Position numbers and translations under genes: made by a program
Part shown: piece by piece, positions 17,626-26,411 of the stretch
How the letters are laid out: each line of letters opens with the position of its first letter
How positions within the stretch are numbered: the first letter of the stretch is position 1
NCBI RefSeq assembly: GCF_001429025.1
Contig: NZ_LMHT01000029.1
Span: 62,001-126,000 of the forward strand
DNA from: Phenylobacterium sp. Root700
GTDB lineage: Bacteria; Pseudomonadota; Alphaproteobacteria; Caulobacterales; Caulobacteraceae
Length of the DNA: 64,000 bases
Reading direction: 5' to 3'
Notes under the pieces: model-generated
Seen by the model: only the letters and a program-made list of their open reading frames with translations
Database searches by the model: none
Told to the model about the DNA's origin: nothing

Positions 17626-17820
17626 ATGGCTGAAGTCTCCACTGTAGAACGCGCCTACGCCCTGGCCCGCACCGGTCAGTTCGCCAGCATCGGGCAATTG
17701 AAGACCCGGCTGAAGGAAGAAGGCTGCCGCGCCGTCGACGCTCTGCTCGCCAGCCGGTCGCTGCAAGGCCATCTGAGCGCCATCTGCGCCGCGACGCATC
17801 AGGCGCCTGAACACGTCTAA
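17626..17820 (+). CDS. Small conserved-looking hypothetical protein after infA
   Basis: The protein has 64 residues (67 if the GTG at 17617 is used, which overlaps the infA stop by 4 bp). It is helical and soluble, with AYALARTGQFASIGQLKTRLKEEG and a short C-terminal helix. No characterised family is recognised. The tight junction with infA and the host-like codon use argue that it is a real gene in the same transcript. Its role is unknown. Confidence 0.7.
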   Translation: MAEVSTVERAYALARTGQFASIGQLKTRLKEEGCRAVDALLASRSLQGHLSAICAATHQAPEHV

Positions 17821-17841
17821 CGCCTACCTCGGCGTTTGACG

Positions 17842-17880
17842 GTCATCCCGGAGACCGCCGCGTCGCGGCGGTCCGGGATC
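17842..17880. repeat. GTCATCC-type palindromic intergenic repeat
   Basis: The segment opens GTCATCCCGGA and forms a long hairpin (ATCCCG...GACCGCCGC-GTC-GCGGCGGTC...CGGGAT) 22 bp after the small gene that follows infA. It shares its start with the elements at 12171 and 23384. It may also serve as a terminator, although no T tract follows. Confidence 0.65.
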
Positions 17881-17982
17881 AAGATACGATAGTTGTGCAG
17901 GGGCGTGGCTGGACCGCGCCCTTTTGCATGTCCGGGGTTCGGGCCCGGGCTCCGTCGGGATGAGCGGATCTGCGGGCGAGGG

Positions 17983-18336
17983 TTAGCGAACGCTCGTCGC
18001 CGGCAGGGCCAGCAGATCGTCGATAGTGAGCTGGGTCTGGATGTCGAAGTCGCCCGGTTCGTCGGGGTCGGGGATGGCCGCGAGGCTGGTCAGCGGGATG
18101 CGCGCGATGTGGTCGGGGGTGGGGTCGGGGCGGTCGATCTCGACGATCAGCCCGGTCACCGCGCCCTTGGCGTCGACGAGCACCCGCTCGACCTCGCCGA
18201 TCTCGCGGCCCTTGGCGTCAACCAGGTCGGCGTCCTCCAGCTGCAGGCGCGTGAGGCCGAGCGCCACGGGCTGGGCCGCGGCGGCGGTGGGTAGGACGCA
18301 GGCCGCAAGCAGGCCGGCCAAGACGATGGGCTTCAT
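17983..18336 (-). CDS. Exported PRC-barrel domain protein
   Basis: The protein has 117 residues: a signal peptide (MKPIVLAGLLAACVLPTAAAAQ) and then a PRC-barrel-like domain (ADLVDAKGREIGEVERVLVDAKGAVTGLIVEID). PRC barrels occur in ribosome-maturation and photosynthetic proteins and also in short exported proteins of unknown role, as here. The start at 18336 is chosen at the signal peptide. A GGAGCG-like purine stretch precedes it. Confidence 0.75.
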   Translation of the reverse strand: MKPIVLAGLLAACVLPTAAAAQPVALGLTRLQLEDADLVDAKGREIGEVERVLVDAKGAVTGLIVEIDRPDPTPDHIARIPLTSLAAIPDPDEPGDFDIQTQLTIDDLLALPATSVR

Positions 18337-18442
18337 GGAACGCTCCGGGTCAAGAAACCCGAACGACGGCCAAGCTGGAATGGTTCCGACCAGCCAGGCA
18401 GCCGGAGGAGCGTCAGATCTCGGCCGTCGCGCAGGCTTGGGT

Positions 18443-18715
18443 CTACTCGGCGGTCGTCGGGTCAATCATCGCCCGGACCTGGGAGATGGTGTTGGCCGGG
18501 AAGCCCGCCTTCTGCGCGTGGTCGCGTATGAGGTCTTCGCTGGGCGCGCGATAGACGCAGTAGATCTTGTCGTCGGTGACGTAACTTTGGACCCATTGGA
18601 TATCGGGGCCGAGGTCGCGCAGGACATTGCAGGAGGTCTGCGAGGCGCCCTGCAATTCGCCGGGGCTGAGGGCCCCGACGCCGGGCATGTTCCGCTCTAT
18701 GACAAACTGAGGCAC
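18443..18715 (-). CDS. DUF4242 family protein
   Basis: The protein has 90 residues. The start PQFVIERNMPGVG and the middle VQSYVTDDKIYCVYRAPSEDLIRDHAQKAG match DUF4242, a small ferredoxin-like fold family sometimes described as nickel-binding; the function is not established. The GTG at 18715 gives the family N-terminus and has GGGAGA upstream; the ATG-started frame to 18775 adds an unrelated leader. It lies 67 bp beyond the VOC gene on the same strand, so the two could be co-transcribed. Confidence 0.8.
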   Translation of the reverse strand: MPQFVIERNMPGVGALSPGELQGASQTSCNVLRDLGPDIQWVQSYVTDDKIYCVYRAPSEDLIRDHAQKAGFPANTISQVRAMIDPTTAE

Positions 18716-18782
18716 GGGTTTCTCCCATGGCTTGGCGTGAAGCGTCACTGCGCGCCTCATTGCGCCGAATGACAAGGATTTC

Positions 18783-19208
18783 CTACAGGCCGAAGGTCAC
18801 GGCGCCATGCTCGTCGATCGTCCAGGCCGGATTCCAGGCGATCTCCCAGGCGTGGTCGTCGGGGTCGGCGACATAGCCGCGAAAGCCGCCGTGCGGCGGG
18901 GCGTCGCCGTCGCGCAGGACCTTTCCGCCGGCCAGGGCCAGTTGGTCGATCAGCGGCTGGACGTCCGTCAGGTGCGCGACGTTGTGGGCCAGGGCGAAGG
19001 CGCCGGGCCGCGACAGGCCTTGGCGCCGCATGTCGTCCTCCAGGCCCGACTGCAGCCAGGTCCCCAGCATCAGGCCGTTCATCTGGTAGAAGACGATCTC
19101 TTCGTTCTCGAACACCGGCGTCCAGCCGAAGCCTTCGACATAGAACCGGCGCGAACGGGCCAGGTCCGTGACGCCGAGGGTGATCACCGAAATCTGCTGT
19201 TGCATCAC
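18783..19208 (-). CDS. VOC (glyoxalase) superfamily protein
   Basis: The protein has 141 residues. The beta-alpha-beta pattern of vicinal-oxygen-chelate proteins is clear: VITLGVTDLARSRRFYVEGFGW at the N-terminus and GYVADPDDHAWEIAWNPAW in the second module, with the putative metal ligands in that segment. It resembles glyoxalase/dioxygenase-like proteins of unknown substrate. Two ATG codons are adjacent; the second (19205) is equally possible. Confidence 0.85.
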   Translation of the reverse strand: MMQQQISVITLGVTDLARSRRFYVEGFGWTPVFENEEIVFYQMNGLMLGTWLQSGLEDDMRRQGLSRPGAFALAHNVAHLTDVQPLIDQLALAGGKVLRDGDAPPHGGFRGYVADPDDHAWEIAWNPAWTIDEHGAVTFGL

Positions 19209-19368
19209 ACACGCCCTTTGCTGTGCCGGCGCACCATGCGCCGGCAGGTCAGGGTCGTGGGACTCGAAGGCTAAGCCTCGGCCAGAACACCCCGGCGGGG
19301 TGCGATCGGGCTAACCATACCGATCCGCCTTTTTCGACCGGGCCAGCTTAGCGGCGAGGGGGCGGAAT

Positions 19369-19737
19369 TCAACCGCGCGCGACCAGCGCCTCCAACGCCG
19401 CCATGTCGGGCGCGAACCACACGCTCTTGCCGCGATTGGACTCGTAGATGAAGTCGCGCAGCGGGCCGCTGGCGGCGCTCGCGGCGGAGACGTCGCCGAG
19501 GATTGCGATCTTCAGGCCGTAGTTGACGAACTTCTGCAGCACCTCGCCGGCCAGGCCCGAGGACAGCTTGAGGAAGTCGCCGCCCAGCCGCTCGACCGGA
19601 ACGACGACCAGGCGCGCGTCGGCGGAGAACGCTTCGCCGACTAGGTCGGACGCATCGCGCGAGGTGGCCAGGAGCGGTCCCTCGGCGTTCCATACGAAGG
19701 CGCGAAGGGCGCCGATGTCGGTGACCTGTCCTGTCAT
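19369..19737 (-). CDS. DUF4180 family protein
   Basis: The protein has 122 residues. The pattern ATSRDASDLVGEAFSADARLVVVPVERLGGDFLKLSSGLAGEVLQKF is characteristic of DUF4180, a soluble alpha/beta family of about 120 residues with no known activity. The start at 19737 (MTGQVTD) fits the family length; the longer frame to 20088 is not supported. It is divergent from the outer-membrane protein gene at 19847. Confidence 0.8.
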   Translation of the reverse strand: MTGQVTDIGALRAFVWNAEGPLLATSRDASDLVGEAFSADARLVVVPVERLGGDFLKLSSGLAGEVLQKFVNYGLKIAILGDVSAASAASGPLRDFIYESNRGKSVWFAPDMAALEALVARG

Positions 19738-19846
19738 GCTGCGGGGTTCTCCGGCGCAAATTTCCCTGGCGCCCGGCAACCTATCAGGGAGAGTCGCATT
19801 GGAGCACCGAGGAAAACCGGGGCGGGGTTCTGTGGGGCGTTCACGA

Positions 19847-21307
19847 ATGATGGGGGCTGATTGGCGACGCAGGACGGCGGGGCGGGCGTTGTGGGCCAGC
19901 GCGGCGCTGTTGCTGCTCGCGCCGTCGGCGCCGCGGGCGCAGGCGGCCGACGCGATGGTCCTGCACGACAGCGACGGGCTGGTGGTTCGGGGCCATTTCC
20001 AGGCAGGGGTGAACGCGGTCGCCGAGCAGAACCTGTTCTGGAACATGTCCAAGGCCCTGGCGCCGACGACCCGGTTCGACGCCGACAAGGAATGGCTCGA
20101 GCTCTACGCCAAGCCTGGGATCAGCTTCTACAAACAGGGCGGCGGCGGGACGACGCTCTACGGCATGGTTTCGGGGGTAGCCTCTGCAACCGTGGGGACC
20201 GACGCCTTCGACACCGGAGACACCGGACGGGTCACGCTGGAGGAGGGCTTCATCGGCGTGCACACCCGCAGCGCCGGCGGGCTGACCTTCGACCTCTCGG
20301 TCGGTCCGCGTGAGTACAGCGCCGGGACCGGGATGCTGATCTCCAACGGCGGGTCCAGCGGCTTTGATCGCGGGGCGCTGAAGCTGGGGCCGCACCGGGC
20401 CTGGGAAATGGCGATGCTGGGCAAGGTCGGCTACGGCAAGTTCACCGGGACGGGGTTCTATGTCGACGCCAACGAGCAGTCGGGCGGCGACAGCGGCACG
20501 AAGATCGCCGGCGTCGACCTGCGTTACGACGGGCAGGCCGGGACCTTCGCCGGGATGAGCGTGGGCCAGGTGCTGCAATCGGGATCGCCCTATCCGAAGG
20601 CCGCGCCGAACGGGATCGGCGCGCCGAGCATCCTGCCGGGCGCCCGCGACGGGCTGAAGTTCGTCAGCCTCTATGGGCGGGCCTATCCGTTCAGCGGGGC
20701 GTTCGAGAACGCCTTCATCGCCGGCGACCTGGCGATCGAACGCAACAACGACATCGACCTGAAGGCGTGGGCTGGGCGCATCCAGGTCGGCTACACCTTC
20801 GCCAGCGCGCCCTGGTCGCCGACGCTGTCCTACGCCTACCAGACCTTCTCGGGCGATGATCCCTCGACCAGCAGGCTGGAGCGGTTCGATCCGCTTTACT
20901 ACGAGGGCAGCCCCAGTTCCTGGTCGACGGGGTCGAAGTCGGCGATGGTGTTCATCAACTCCAACGTCAATTCCCATCAGCTGACGCTGCGCACTCAGCC
21001 GACGCCGCGCGACACGCTGACCCTGCGCTACGCGCACATCAGCGCCAACGAACTGCGCAGTCCGATCCAGTTTGGCCAGGCGACCCGCGTCGAGATCGTC
21101 GATGGCGTGGTGAACCCGATCGCCGGCGTCACTCGGGCGCATCTCTCCGACGACGTGTTCCTGGAGTACAATCGCGCGCTGAACCGCAACACCTACCTGA
21201 CGGCGGGCTTCAGCGTGTCGGTTCCCGGCGCGGGCGTGGACTCGGTGGTCAACAACGACGCGCCCATCTGGACGGGCGGCTTCGTCAATGTCGTGGTCAA
21301 TTTCTAA
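19847..21307 (+). CDS. Outer-membrane beta-barrel protein, alginate-export/porin-like
   Basis: The protein has 486 residues. A signal peptide (to about residue 33, APRAQAAD) precedes a long region of alternating short beta strands with aromatic girdles (WLELYAKPGISFYKQ, FEGFIGVHTRS-type strands), ending in a C-terminal Phe (FVNVVVNF), the usual end of a BAM-folded barrel. The layout and length fit alginate-export-type porins of caulobacters and relatives; the transported compound is unknown. I use the ATG at 19847; an ATG follows immediately at 19850. The frame is open far upstream but lacks a signal-type leader there. Confidence 0.7.
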   Translation: MMGADWRRRTAGRALWASAALLLLAPSAPRAQAADAMVLHDSDGLVVRGHFQAGVNAVAEQNLFWNMSKALAPTTRFDADKEWLELYAKPGISFYKQGGGGTTLYGMVSGVASATVGTDAFDTGDTGRVTLEEGFIGVHTRSAGGLTFDLSVGPREYSAGTGMLISNGGSSGFDRGALKLGPHRAWEMAMLGKVGYGKFTGTGFYVDANEQSGGDSGTKIAGVDLRYDGQAGTFAGMSVGQVLQSGSPYPKAAPNGIGAPSILPGARDGLKFVSLYGRAYPFSGAFENAFIAGDLAIERNNDIDLKAWAGRIQVGYTFASAPWSPTLSYAYQTFSGDDPSTSRLERFDPLYYEGSPSSWSTGSKSAMVFINSNVNSHQLTLRTQPTPRDTLTLRYAHISANELRSPIQFGQATRVEIVDGVVNPIAGVTRAHLSDDVFLEYNRALNRNTYLTAGFSVSVPGAGVDSVVNNDAPIWTGGFVNVVVNF

Positions 21308-21446
21308 GACCCGCCGTCGCCGCTAGGTGAGGTATTCGCGGCCCGCCCGACCTCTGTGAGTTCAGATCACGAAGAGGCGGCGCAGATGTCGTTTGCGGTG
21401 CGGGGCGAGGCCTCGCATCCTGCCCTCATGACGCGAGGGCGGTTCG

Positions 21447-21668
21447 ATGCGAGCCAACGAGATCCCGATCAGCGAGGCTAGGCAGGGCGGCGTCCTGGAC
21501 TGGCTGCTGGAGCGCTCGATCTACGAGCTGGAGCGGATCTGGGCCTGTTACTGGTGGGTGCTGCGGGTCCATGTCGCCGCGCGTCACGGCATCCCTCGGT
21601 CTTGCCTGGAAGACCCGCCGGCGCCGTGGCTGAAGGTGCTTCAGGGGCCGACCGAGAAGGATCGGTGA
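21447..21668 (+). CDS. Small hypothetical protein upstream of a LysR gene
   Basis: The possible product has 73 residues, rich in aromatic residues (WLLERSIYELERIWACYWWVLRVHV) and helical. An AGGGCGG stretch precedes the ATG. No family is recognised and there is a strong antisense frame over the same bases, so the call is tentative. Confidence 0.4.
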   Translation: MRANEIPISEARQGGVLDWLLERSIYELERIWACYWWVLRVHVAARHGIPRSCLEDPPAPWLKVLQGPTEKDR

Positions 21669-21730
21669 GACCGCTACCAAGCCAGGTCATCCGCCGATAT
21701 AACCGCGTCATGTCTGTGATCTGAGGTCAC

Positions 21731-22633
21731 ATGTCGAAGCGAACCCTGCCGCCGCTGACCGCCCTGCGCGCCTTCGAGGCGTTCGCCCGATTAGGGCGGA
21801 TGAGCGTGGCCGCCGACGAGCTTTGCGTCACTCATGGGGCCATCAGCCGTCAGGTCCGCAGCCTGGAGCGCGAATGCGGGGTGCGGCTGACCCAGGGGCC
21901 GCGCAACAGCCTGCGGCTGACCGAGGCCGGGGTGCGGCTGGCGGCCAGCCTGGGCGAGGCCTTCGACGGGATGGAGCGCGCGTTCCTGTCGCTGAAGTCG
22001 ACGGCCGACCGCGAACTGCATGTCTCCTGCGTCGGCACCCTGGCGATGCGCTGGCTGATCCCGCGGCTGTCGGGGTTCCACGCCCTGCATCCGGGCCTGA
22101 GCATCCGGGTCACCGAGGCCTATGGGCCGGTGGATTTCGGCCGCGATCAGTTCGACGCGGCGATCCGGCTGGCCGAGACGATCCCAGGCGAGGGGTTGGA
22201 GGCCACGCCGTTCCTCGACAACTTCCACGGCCCGGTGATGGCGCCTGGCCTGGCCGGCGATCTGGCGCATATCTCCCGCGCGCCGCGGCTGCACACCCGT
22301 CCGCACCGCCAGGCCTGGGCCGAATGGGCGCGGCATGCCGATGTCCAGATCGGCGAGGCGGCCGAGCACCGCGAGTACGAGCACCTGTTCTACATGCTGG
22401 AGGCGGCGGTGGCGGGCCTGGGCGTCGGGGTCTCGCCCTGGATCTACGTGGCCGGCGACATCGCCTCGGGGCGGCTCGCGGCGCCGTTCGGGTTCGTCCG
22501 CAGTCCGGCGCGGTTCCATTTCGTGGCGCCGCAGACCTCGCCGCGCCCTGTGGTCAGCGCCTTCCGAGACTGGCTGATCGAGGAGGCCCGCACGGCGCCG
22601 CTGCCGCCGAGCCTGGTGGCCGAACCGGCCTGA
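21731..22633 (+). CDS. LysR-family transcriptional regulator, GcvA-like
   Basis: The protein has 300 residues. The N-terminal winged helix is typical of the GcvA branch (PPLTALRAFEAFARLGRMSVAADELCVTHGAISRQVRSLE), followed by a periplasmic-binding-like effector domain (LAMRWLIPRLSGFHALHPGLSIRVTEA, FDAAIRLAET). Such regulators control amino-acid metabolism, beta-lactamases or unlinked genes; the inducer and target are unknown. No divergent partner gene is evident. The next gene (DUF1993) follows by 72 bp on the same strand. Confidence 0.9.
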   Translation: MSKRTLPPLTALRAFEAFARLGRMSVAADELCVTHGAISRQVRSLERECGVRLTQGPRNSLRLTEAGVRLAASLGEAFDGMERAFLSLKSTADRELHVSCVGTLAMRWLIPRLSGFHALHPGLSIRVTEAYGPVDFGRDQFDAAIRLAETIPGEGLEATPFLDNFHGPVMAPGLAGDLAHISRAPRLHTRPHRQAWAEWARHADVQIGEAAEHREYEHLFYMLEAAVAGLGVGVSPWIYVAGDIASGRLAAPFGFVRSPARFHFVAPQTSPRPVVSAFRDWLIEEARTAPLPPSLVAEPA

Positions 22634-22705
22634 ACGCCGAACGCCGTTGCGGCGGGCGAGGGGCGGGACCATATCGGGCGCTCACCTCTACCGTTGGAGC
22701 ACGCC

Positions 22706-23218
22706 ATGTCCCTTTCCATGCATCAGGTCTCGATCCCGGTCTTCGTCCGGGGGCTGCAGGCGCTCTCCGGATTGTTGGAAAAGGGCGCGGCCCACGCGGC
22801 CCAGACCGGCGTCGCCGAAGCCGATCTGATCAACGCCCAACTCGCCCCCGACATGCTGAACCTGGCCGGCCAGGTGCAGCGCGCCAGCGACACCTCCAAG
22901 CTCTCGGGCCAGCGGCTGAGCGGCGTGGCCTCGCCGCCGATGCCCGACACCGAGACGACCTTCGGCGACCTGATCAAGCGGGTGGCCGACACTGTGGCCT
23001 ATCTGGAGACCCTCGACGAGGCGGCGCTGGAAGGCAGCGAGACCAAGACCGTCGAGCTGAACTTCGGTCCCGAGCGCAAGATCAGCTTCCCCGGCGACGT
23101 CTATCTGCTGACCTTCGCCCTGCCGAACTTCTTCTTCCACGTCGCCACCGCCCACGACATCCTGCGCAGCCAGGGCGTGAAGATCGGCAAGATGGATTAT
23201 CTCGGCGCGGCCGGCTGA
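22706..23218 (+). CDS. DUF1993 family protein
   Basis: The protein has 170 residues. SMHQVSIPVFVRGLQALSGLLEKGAAHA at the start and PNFFFHVATAHDILRSQGVKIGKMDYLG at the end are the conserved ends of DUF1993, a helical-bundle family distantly related to DinB-like proteins. It has no established function. The ATG at 22706 matches the family start better than 22694. Confidence 0.85.
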   Translation: MSLSMHQVSIPVFVRGLQALSGLLEKGAAHAAQTGVAEADLINAQLAPDMLNLAGQVQRASDTSKLSGQRLSGVASPPMPDTETTFGDLIKRVADTVAYLETLDEAALEGSETKTVELNFGPERKISFPGDVYLLTFALPNFFFHVATAHDILRSQGVKIGKMDYLGAAG

Positions 23219-23382
23219 TCACGAGATGCTCCCCCGCTGGGGGATCTGTCGGCCGAATGGCTGATGAGGGGGACTTGCGGCTCTTGCCGCTGGCCCCCTC
23301 CGTCGCGCTGCGCGCGCCACCTCCCCCAGCGGGGGAGGATCTGGCGTGAGCGCGGGCCCCAAACTTCGTCATCCCCAGCTTT

Positions 23383-23413
23383 CGTCATCCTAGGCCTTGT
23401 GCCTAGGATGACG
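23383..23413. repeat. GTCATCC-type palindrome, possible terminator
   Basis: A perfect 13-bp inverted repeat (CGTCATCCTAGGC / GCCTAGGATGACG) flanks a CTTGT loop at the 3' end of the OMF gene. A partial copy of the start (CGTCATCC) lies just before it at 23367. A second hairpin-rich segment (CTCCCCCGCTGGGGGA) lies at 23227-23245. Confidence 0.65.
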
Positions 23414-23431
23414 AGTTGTGGCCGGTGGCGA

Positions 23432-24895
23432 TCAGCTCGCCGTGCGCCAGTCGGCGCCGGAGGCGGCGAAGAGGCGTACTGCGTCGGCCAGGCGTTGGCC
23501 CTGGGCGCGGGCCAGGGACGACTGGACGTCGTGGGCGCGGCGCTGGGCGTCGAGCACCTCCAGCAGGGTGCCGCCGCCCTTTTCGTAGGCGACCTTGGCC
23601 AGCCGCAGGGTCTCGTCGGCCTGGACCTGGGCGCGGCCTTGGGCGGCGATGGCCTCGTCGTCGGCGGCCAGGGCGGTGAGGGCGTCGGCGACCTGGGCGA
23701 AGGCGGTGAGCACGGTCTGCTGGTAGCGGGCCGAGGACGCCTGGGCCGCTTCACGCGCCTGCTGGCGGCGGGCCTTCAGGGCGCCGCCGTCGAACAGCGG
23801 CGCGGTCAGGCCGGCGGCGAGGTCCCAGGCGCTGGCGTCGTAGGAGAAGATGTCGCCGGGCTTCAGCGAACCCTGGGTCAGCGAGCTGGTCAGCCGGATG
23901 TTCGGATAGAGGTCGGCGGTGGCGACCCCGATGTCGGCGGTGGCCGCATGCAGGTCGGCCTCGGCGGCCAGGATGTCGGGCCGCTTGCGCACCAACTCCG
24001 AAGGCAGGGCGAGCGGCACGGCCGAGGTCAGGGCGATCTCGGTCAGCTTGAAGTCAGGCGCTGTCCAATCGGCGGGAGCGTGGCCGACCAGGACCGCCAG
24101 GGCGTGGCGGGCGGCGGCGAGCTGGCCGCGCAGGGGCGGCAGCAGGGCGCGGTCTTGCTCGAGCTGGCTCTGGGCCGCGACCTTGGCCGTGCTGGTCGAG
24201 CCGCCGAGCGCATTGGCGCGGCGGACCAGGTCGATATTGGCTTCGTCGGCGGCGATCATCGCATCGACCGCGTCGATCTGGGCCTGGAGCGTGGCGATGG
24301 TCACCGCCTGGAGGGCCACATTTGCGGTGAGGGTGAGATAGGCGGCGTCCGCGCGCTGGCTCTGGGCCTGGGCGCGGGCGGCCGCCCCCTCGATCCGCCG
24401 GCGCTGCCCGCCGAACAGATCCAGATCGTAACCGACCCCGGCTCCCACTGAGTAGAGGTTGAAGGTCGGGTTGCTGAGTTCGACGTCGCCGAAACCGGTG
24501 AAGCCGAAGGCCTGGAGGTTGGCGTGCTCGCGCTTGGCGCCGGCGTTCATGTCGACCTGGGGACCGGCCGCGCCGTGCGCCTGGGCCAGGGCCGATTGCG
24601 CCTGGCGCAGGGTGGCGTCGGCCTCGGTGATGGTCGGGCTGTCGGCCAGGGCCTGGCGGATCACGCTGTCGAGGGCCGGGGAGCCGAAGGCGTTCCACCA
24701 CGGGCCGCTGGCGCTGGAAGCGGCGTCGAGGCGCGCCTGCGGCGGGGCGGCGTCGCCCTGCATCGCATAGCTGCTGGCGGCCGGGGCGTCGGGGCGGGCG
24801 AAGTCGGGGCCCACGCTCGCGCAGCCGGCCACGAGGGCCGAAAGGCTGGCGCAGGCGAGGATGGCGGCGAGGCGGGACTTAATCGGCTGCGACAT
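23432..24895 (-). CDS. Efflux outer-membrane factor, NodT family
   Basis: The protein has 487 residues. An N-terminal lipobox (LSALVAGCASVGPDF) predicts a lipoprotein, as is usual for NodT-type outer-membrane factors. Two repeated coiled-coil OEP domains follow (WWNAFGSPALDSVIRQALADSPTI, RKRPDILAAEADLHAATADIGVATADLYP). It forms the TolC-like exit duct for the adjacent EmrA/EmrB-type pair. Its ATG lies within the 3' end of the MFS gene (17-bp overlap), so it is the last gene of the three-gene operon. Confidence 0.92.
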   Translation of the reverse strand: MSQPIKSRLAAILACASLSALVAGCASVGPDFARPDAPAASSYAMQGDAAPPQARLDAASSASGPWWNAFGSPALDSVIRQALADSPTITEADATLRQAQSALAQAHGAAGPQVDMNAGAKREHANLQAFGFTGFGDVELSNPTFNLYSVGAGVGYDLDLFGGQRRRIEGAAARAQAQSQRADAAYLTLTANVALQAVTIATLQAQIDAVDAMIAADEANIDLVRRANALGGSTSTAKVAAQSQLEQDRALLPPLRGQLAAARHALAVLVGHAPADWTAPDFKLTEIALTSAVPLALPSELVRKRPDILAAEADLHAATADIGVATADLYPNIRLTSSLTQGSLKPGDIFSYDASAWDLAAGLTAPLFDGGALKARRQQAREAAQASSARYQQTVLTAFAQVADALTALAADDEAIAAQGRAQVQADETLRLAKVAYEKGGGTLLEVLDAQRRAHDVQSSLARAQGQRLADAVRLFAASGADWRTAS

Positions 24896-26411
24896 GGACG
24901 GTCTCTCCCCCCGTGGCTTTGGGGGTACGCATGAGGAGGATCAGGGGAGCGCAGAGGACGGTGATCACCAACATCAGCCGGAAATCGTCGATGTAGGAGA
25001 GCATCGAGGCTTGGCGGGTGATGAGATTGTTCAAGCCGGCGATGGCGCCTTGGGTTTGGAAGACCGTCGGGGCGTAGGCCTGGTAGAGCGGGTTGTCGGG
25101 GCGGGCGTGCTCGACCAACACCGCGTGGTGGGTCTCGATGCCGGTGATGAACCTGGCCTGCATGATCGAGATGCCGGCGGACGAGCCGATGTTGCGGACC
25201 AGGGTGAAGAGCCCCGCGCCCTCGGCCCGGTACTGGGACGCCACCTTGGCGAAGGCGATGGTCGAGAGCGGCACGAAGATCAGGCCGGTGCCGACCCCCG
25301 ACAGGAAGCCGGAGACGATGATCAGGTCGGTGTCCATCCCCAGGCTGAAGTGGGTCATTTGCCAGAGCGAGATGGCGCTGATGCTCAGGCCGGCCAGCAG
25401 GATCAGCTTGATGTTCACCCGGCCGATAAGCTGGCCGACCGCGAACATGGCGATGAACGAACCGATGCCGCGCGGCATGGAGACCAGGCCGGTGAAGGCC
25501 ACTGGATAGCCGAGCAGATTCTGCATCATCGGCGGGAGCAGGGCCAAGGTCGAATAGAGCAGGATGCCGACGAAGAAGCCGAACACGCAGCAGGTGATGA
25601 AGTTGCTGTCGGCCAGCAGGGCGCGGGCCACGAACGGCTTGGCGGCGGTGGCCAGCTGCACCCCGAAGATCCAGGCCGCGATGATCGCGACGATCAGGTA
25701 GATCCAGATCTCGGTGGCGGCGAACCAGTCCTGGCCGGGGCCGCGGTCCAGCATCATCTGGAAGGCGCCGATGGTCAGGGCCAGGCTGGCGAAGCCCAGC
25801 ATGTCGAAGGGCCGCTTCTCCTCGCCCTTCTTCTCCGACAGGAACAGGAACACCCCGCCAAAGGCCAGGATGCCGATCGGCAGGTTGATGAAGAACACCC
25901 AGCGCCAGTCGAGGTTGTCGGTCAGCCAGCCGCCGAGCCCGGGGCCGAGGATCGGGCCGAGCACGGCCGCCGCGCCCCAGACCGCCATGGCCTGGCCGTG
26001 CTTCTCGGGCGGGTTGATGTCGAGCAGCACGGCTTGCGACAGCGGGATCAGCGCCGCGCCGAACAGGCCCTGCAGCAGGCGGAACAGTACGATCTCGAAC
26101 AGGCTGGCGGCGACGCCGCACAGCATCGAGGCGATGGTGAAGCCGGCGATGGAGATCAGGAACACCATCTTGCGGCCCAGCCGGTCGGCCAGGAAGCCGG
26201 TCAGCGGGGTCATGATGGTGGCCGCGACGATGTAGGAGGTCAGGACCCAGGTGATCTGGTCGGCCGAGGCCGAGACGCTGCCCTGGATATGGGGCAGGGC
26301 GACGTTGGCGATGGTGGTGTCCAGCGAGTTCATCACCGTCGCCAGCATGATGGAGACGGTGATCGCGACGCGGTTGGCCGCGTCGCCCTTGCCGTTTCCG
26401 GCGCGGGTCAT
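24879..26411 (-). CDS. emrB: MFS drug efflux permease, EmrB/QacA (DHA2) type
   Basis: The protein has 510 residues with about 14 membrane segments. DHA2 signatures are present: ATVMNSLDTTIANVALPHIQGS at helix 1, GFLADRLGRKMVFL (motif A), RLLQGLFGAALIPLSQAVLLDI (motif B region), and AAAVLGPILGPGLGGWLTDN (motif C). It is a proton-driven exporter of hydrophobic compounds working with the neighbouring EmrA-like adaptor and the NodT-type duct. It overlaps the adaptor gene by 4 bp. The drug spectrum cannot be deduced. Confidence 0.93.
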   Translation of the reverse strand: MTRAGNGKGDAANRVAITVSIMLATVMNSLDTTIANVALPHIQGSVSASADQITWVLTSYIVAATIMTPLTGFLADRLGRKMVFLISIAGFTIASMLCGVAASLFEIVLFRLLQGLFGAALIPLSQAVLLDINPPEKHGQAMAVWGAAAVLGPILGPGLGGWLTDNLDWRWVFFINLPIGILAFGGVFLFLSEKKGEEKRPFDMLGFASLALTIGAFQMMLDRGPGQDWFAATEIWIYLIVAIIAAWIFGVQLATAAKPFVARALLADSNFITCCVFGFFVGILLYSTLALLPPMMQNLLGYPVAFTGLVSMPRGIGSFIAMFAVGQLIGRVNIKLILLAGLSISAISLWQMTHFSLGMDTDLIIVSGFLSGVGTGLIFVPLSTIAFAKVASQYRAEGAGLFTLVRNIGSSAGISIMQARFITGIETHHAVLVEHARPDNPLYQAYAPTVFQTQGAIAGLNNLITRQASMLSYIDDFRLMLVITVLCAPLILLMRTPKATGGETVHVAAD

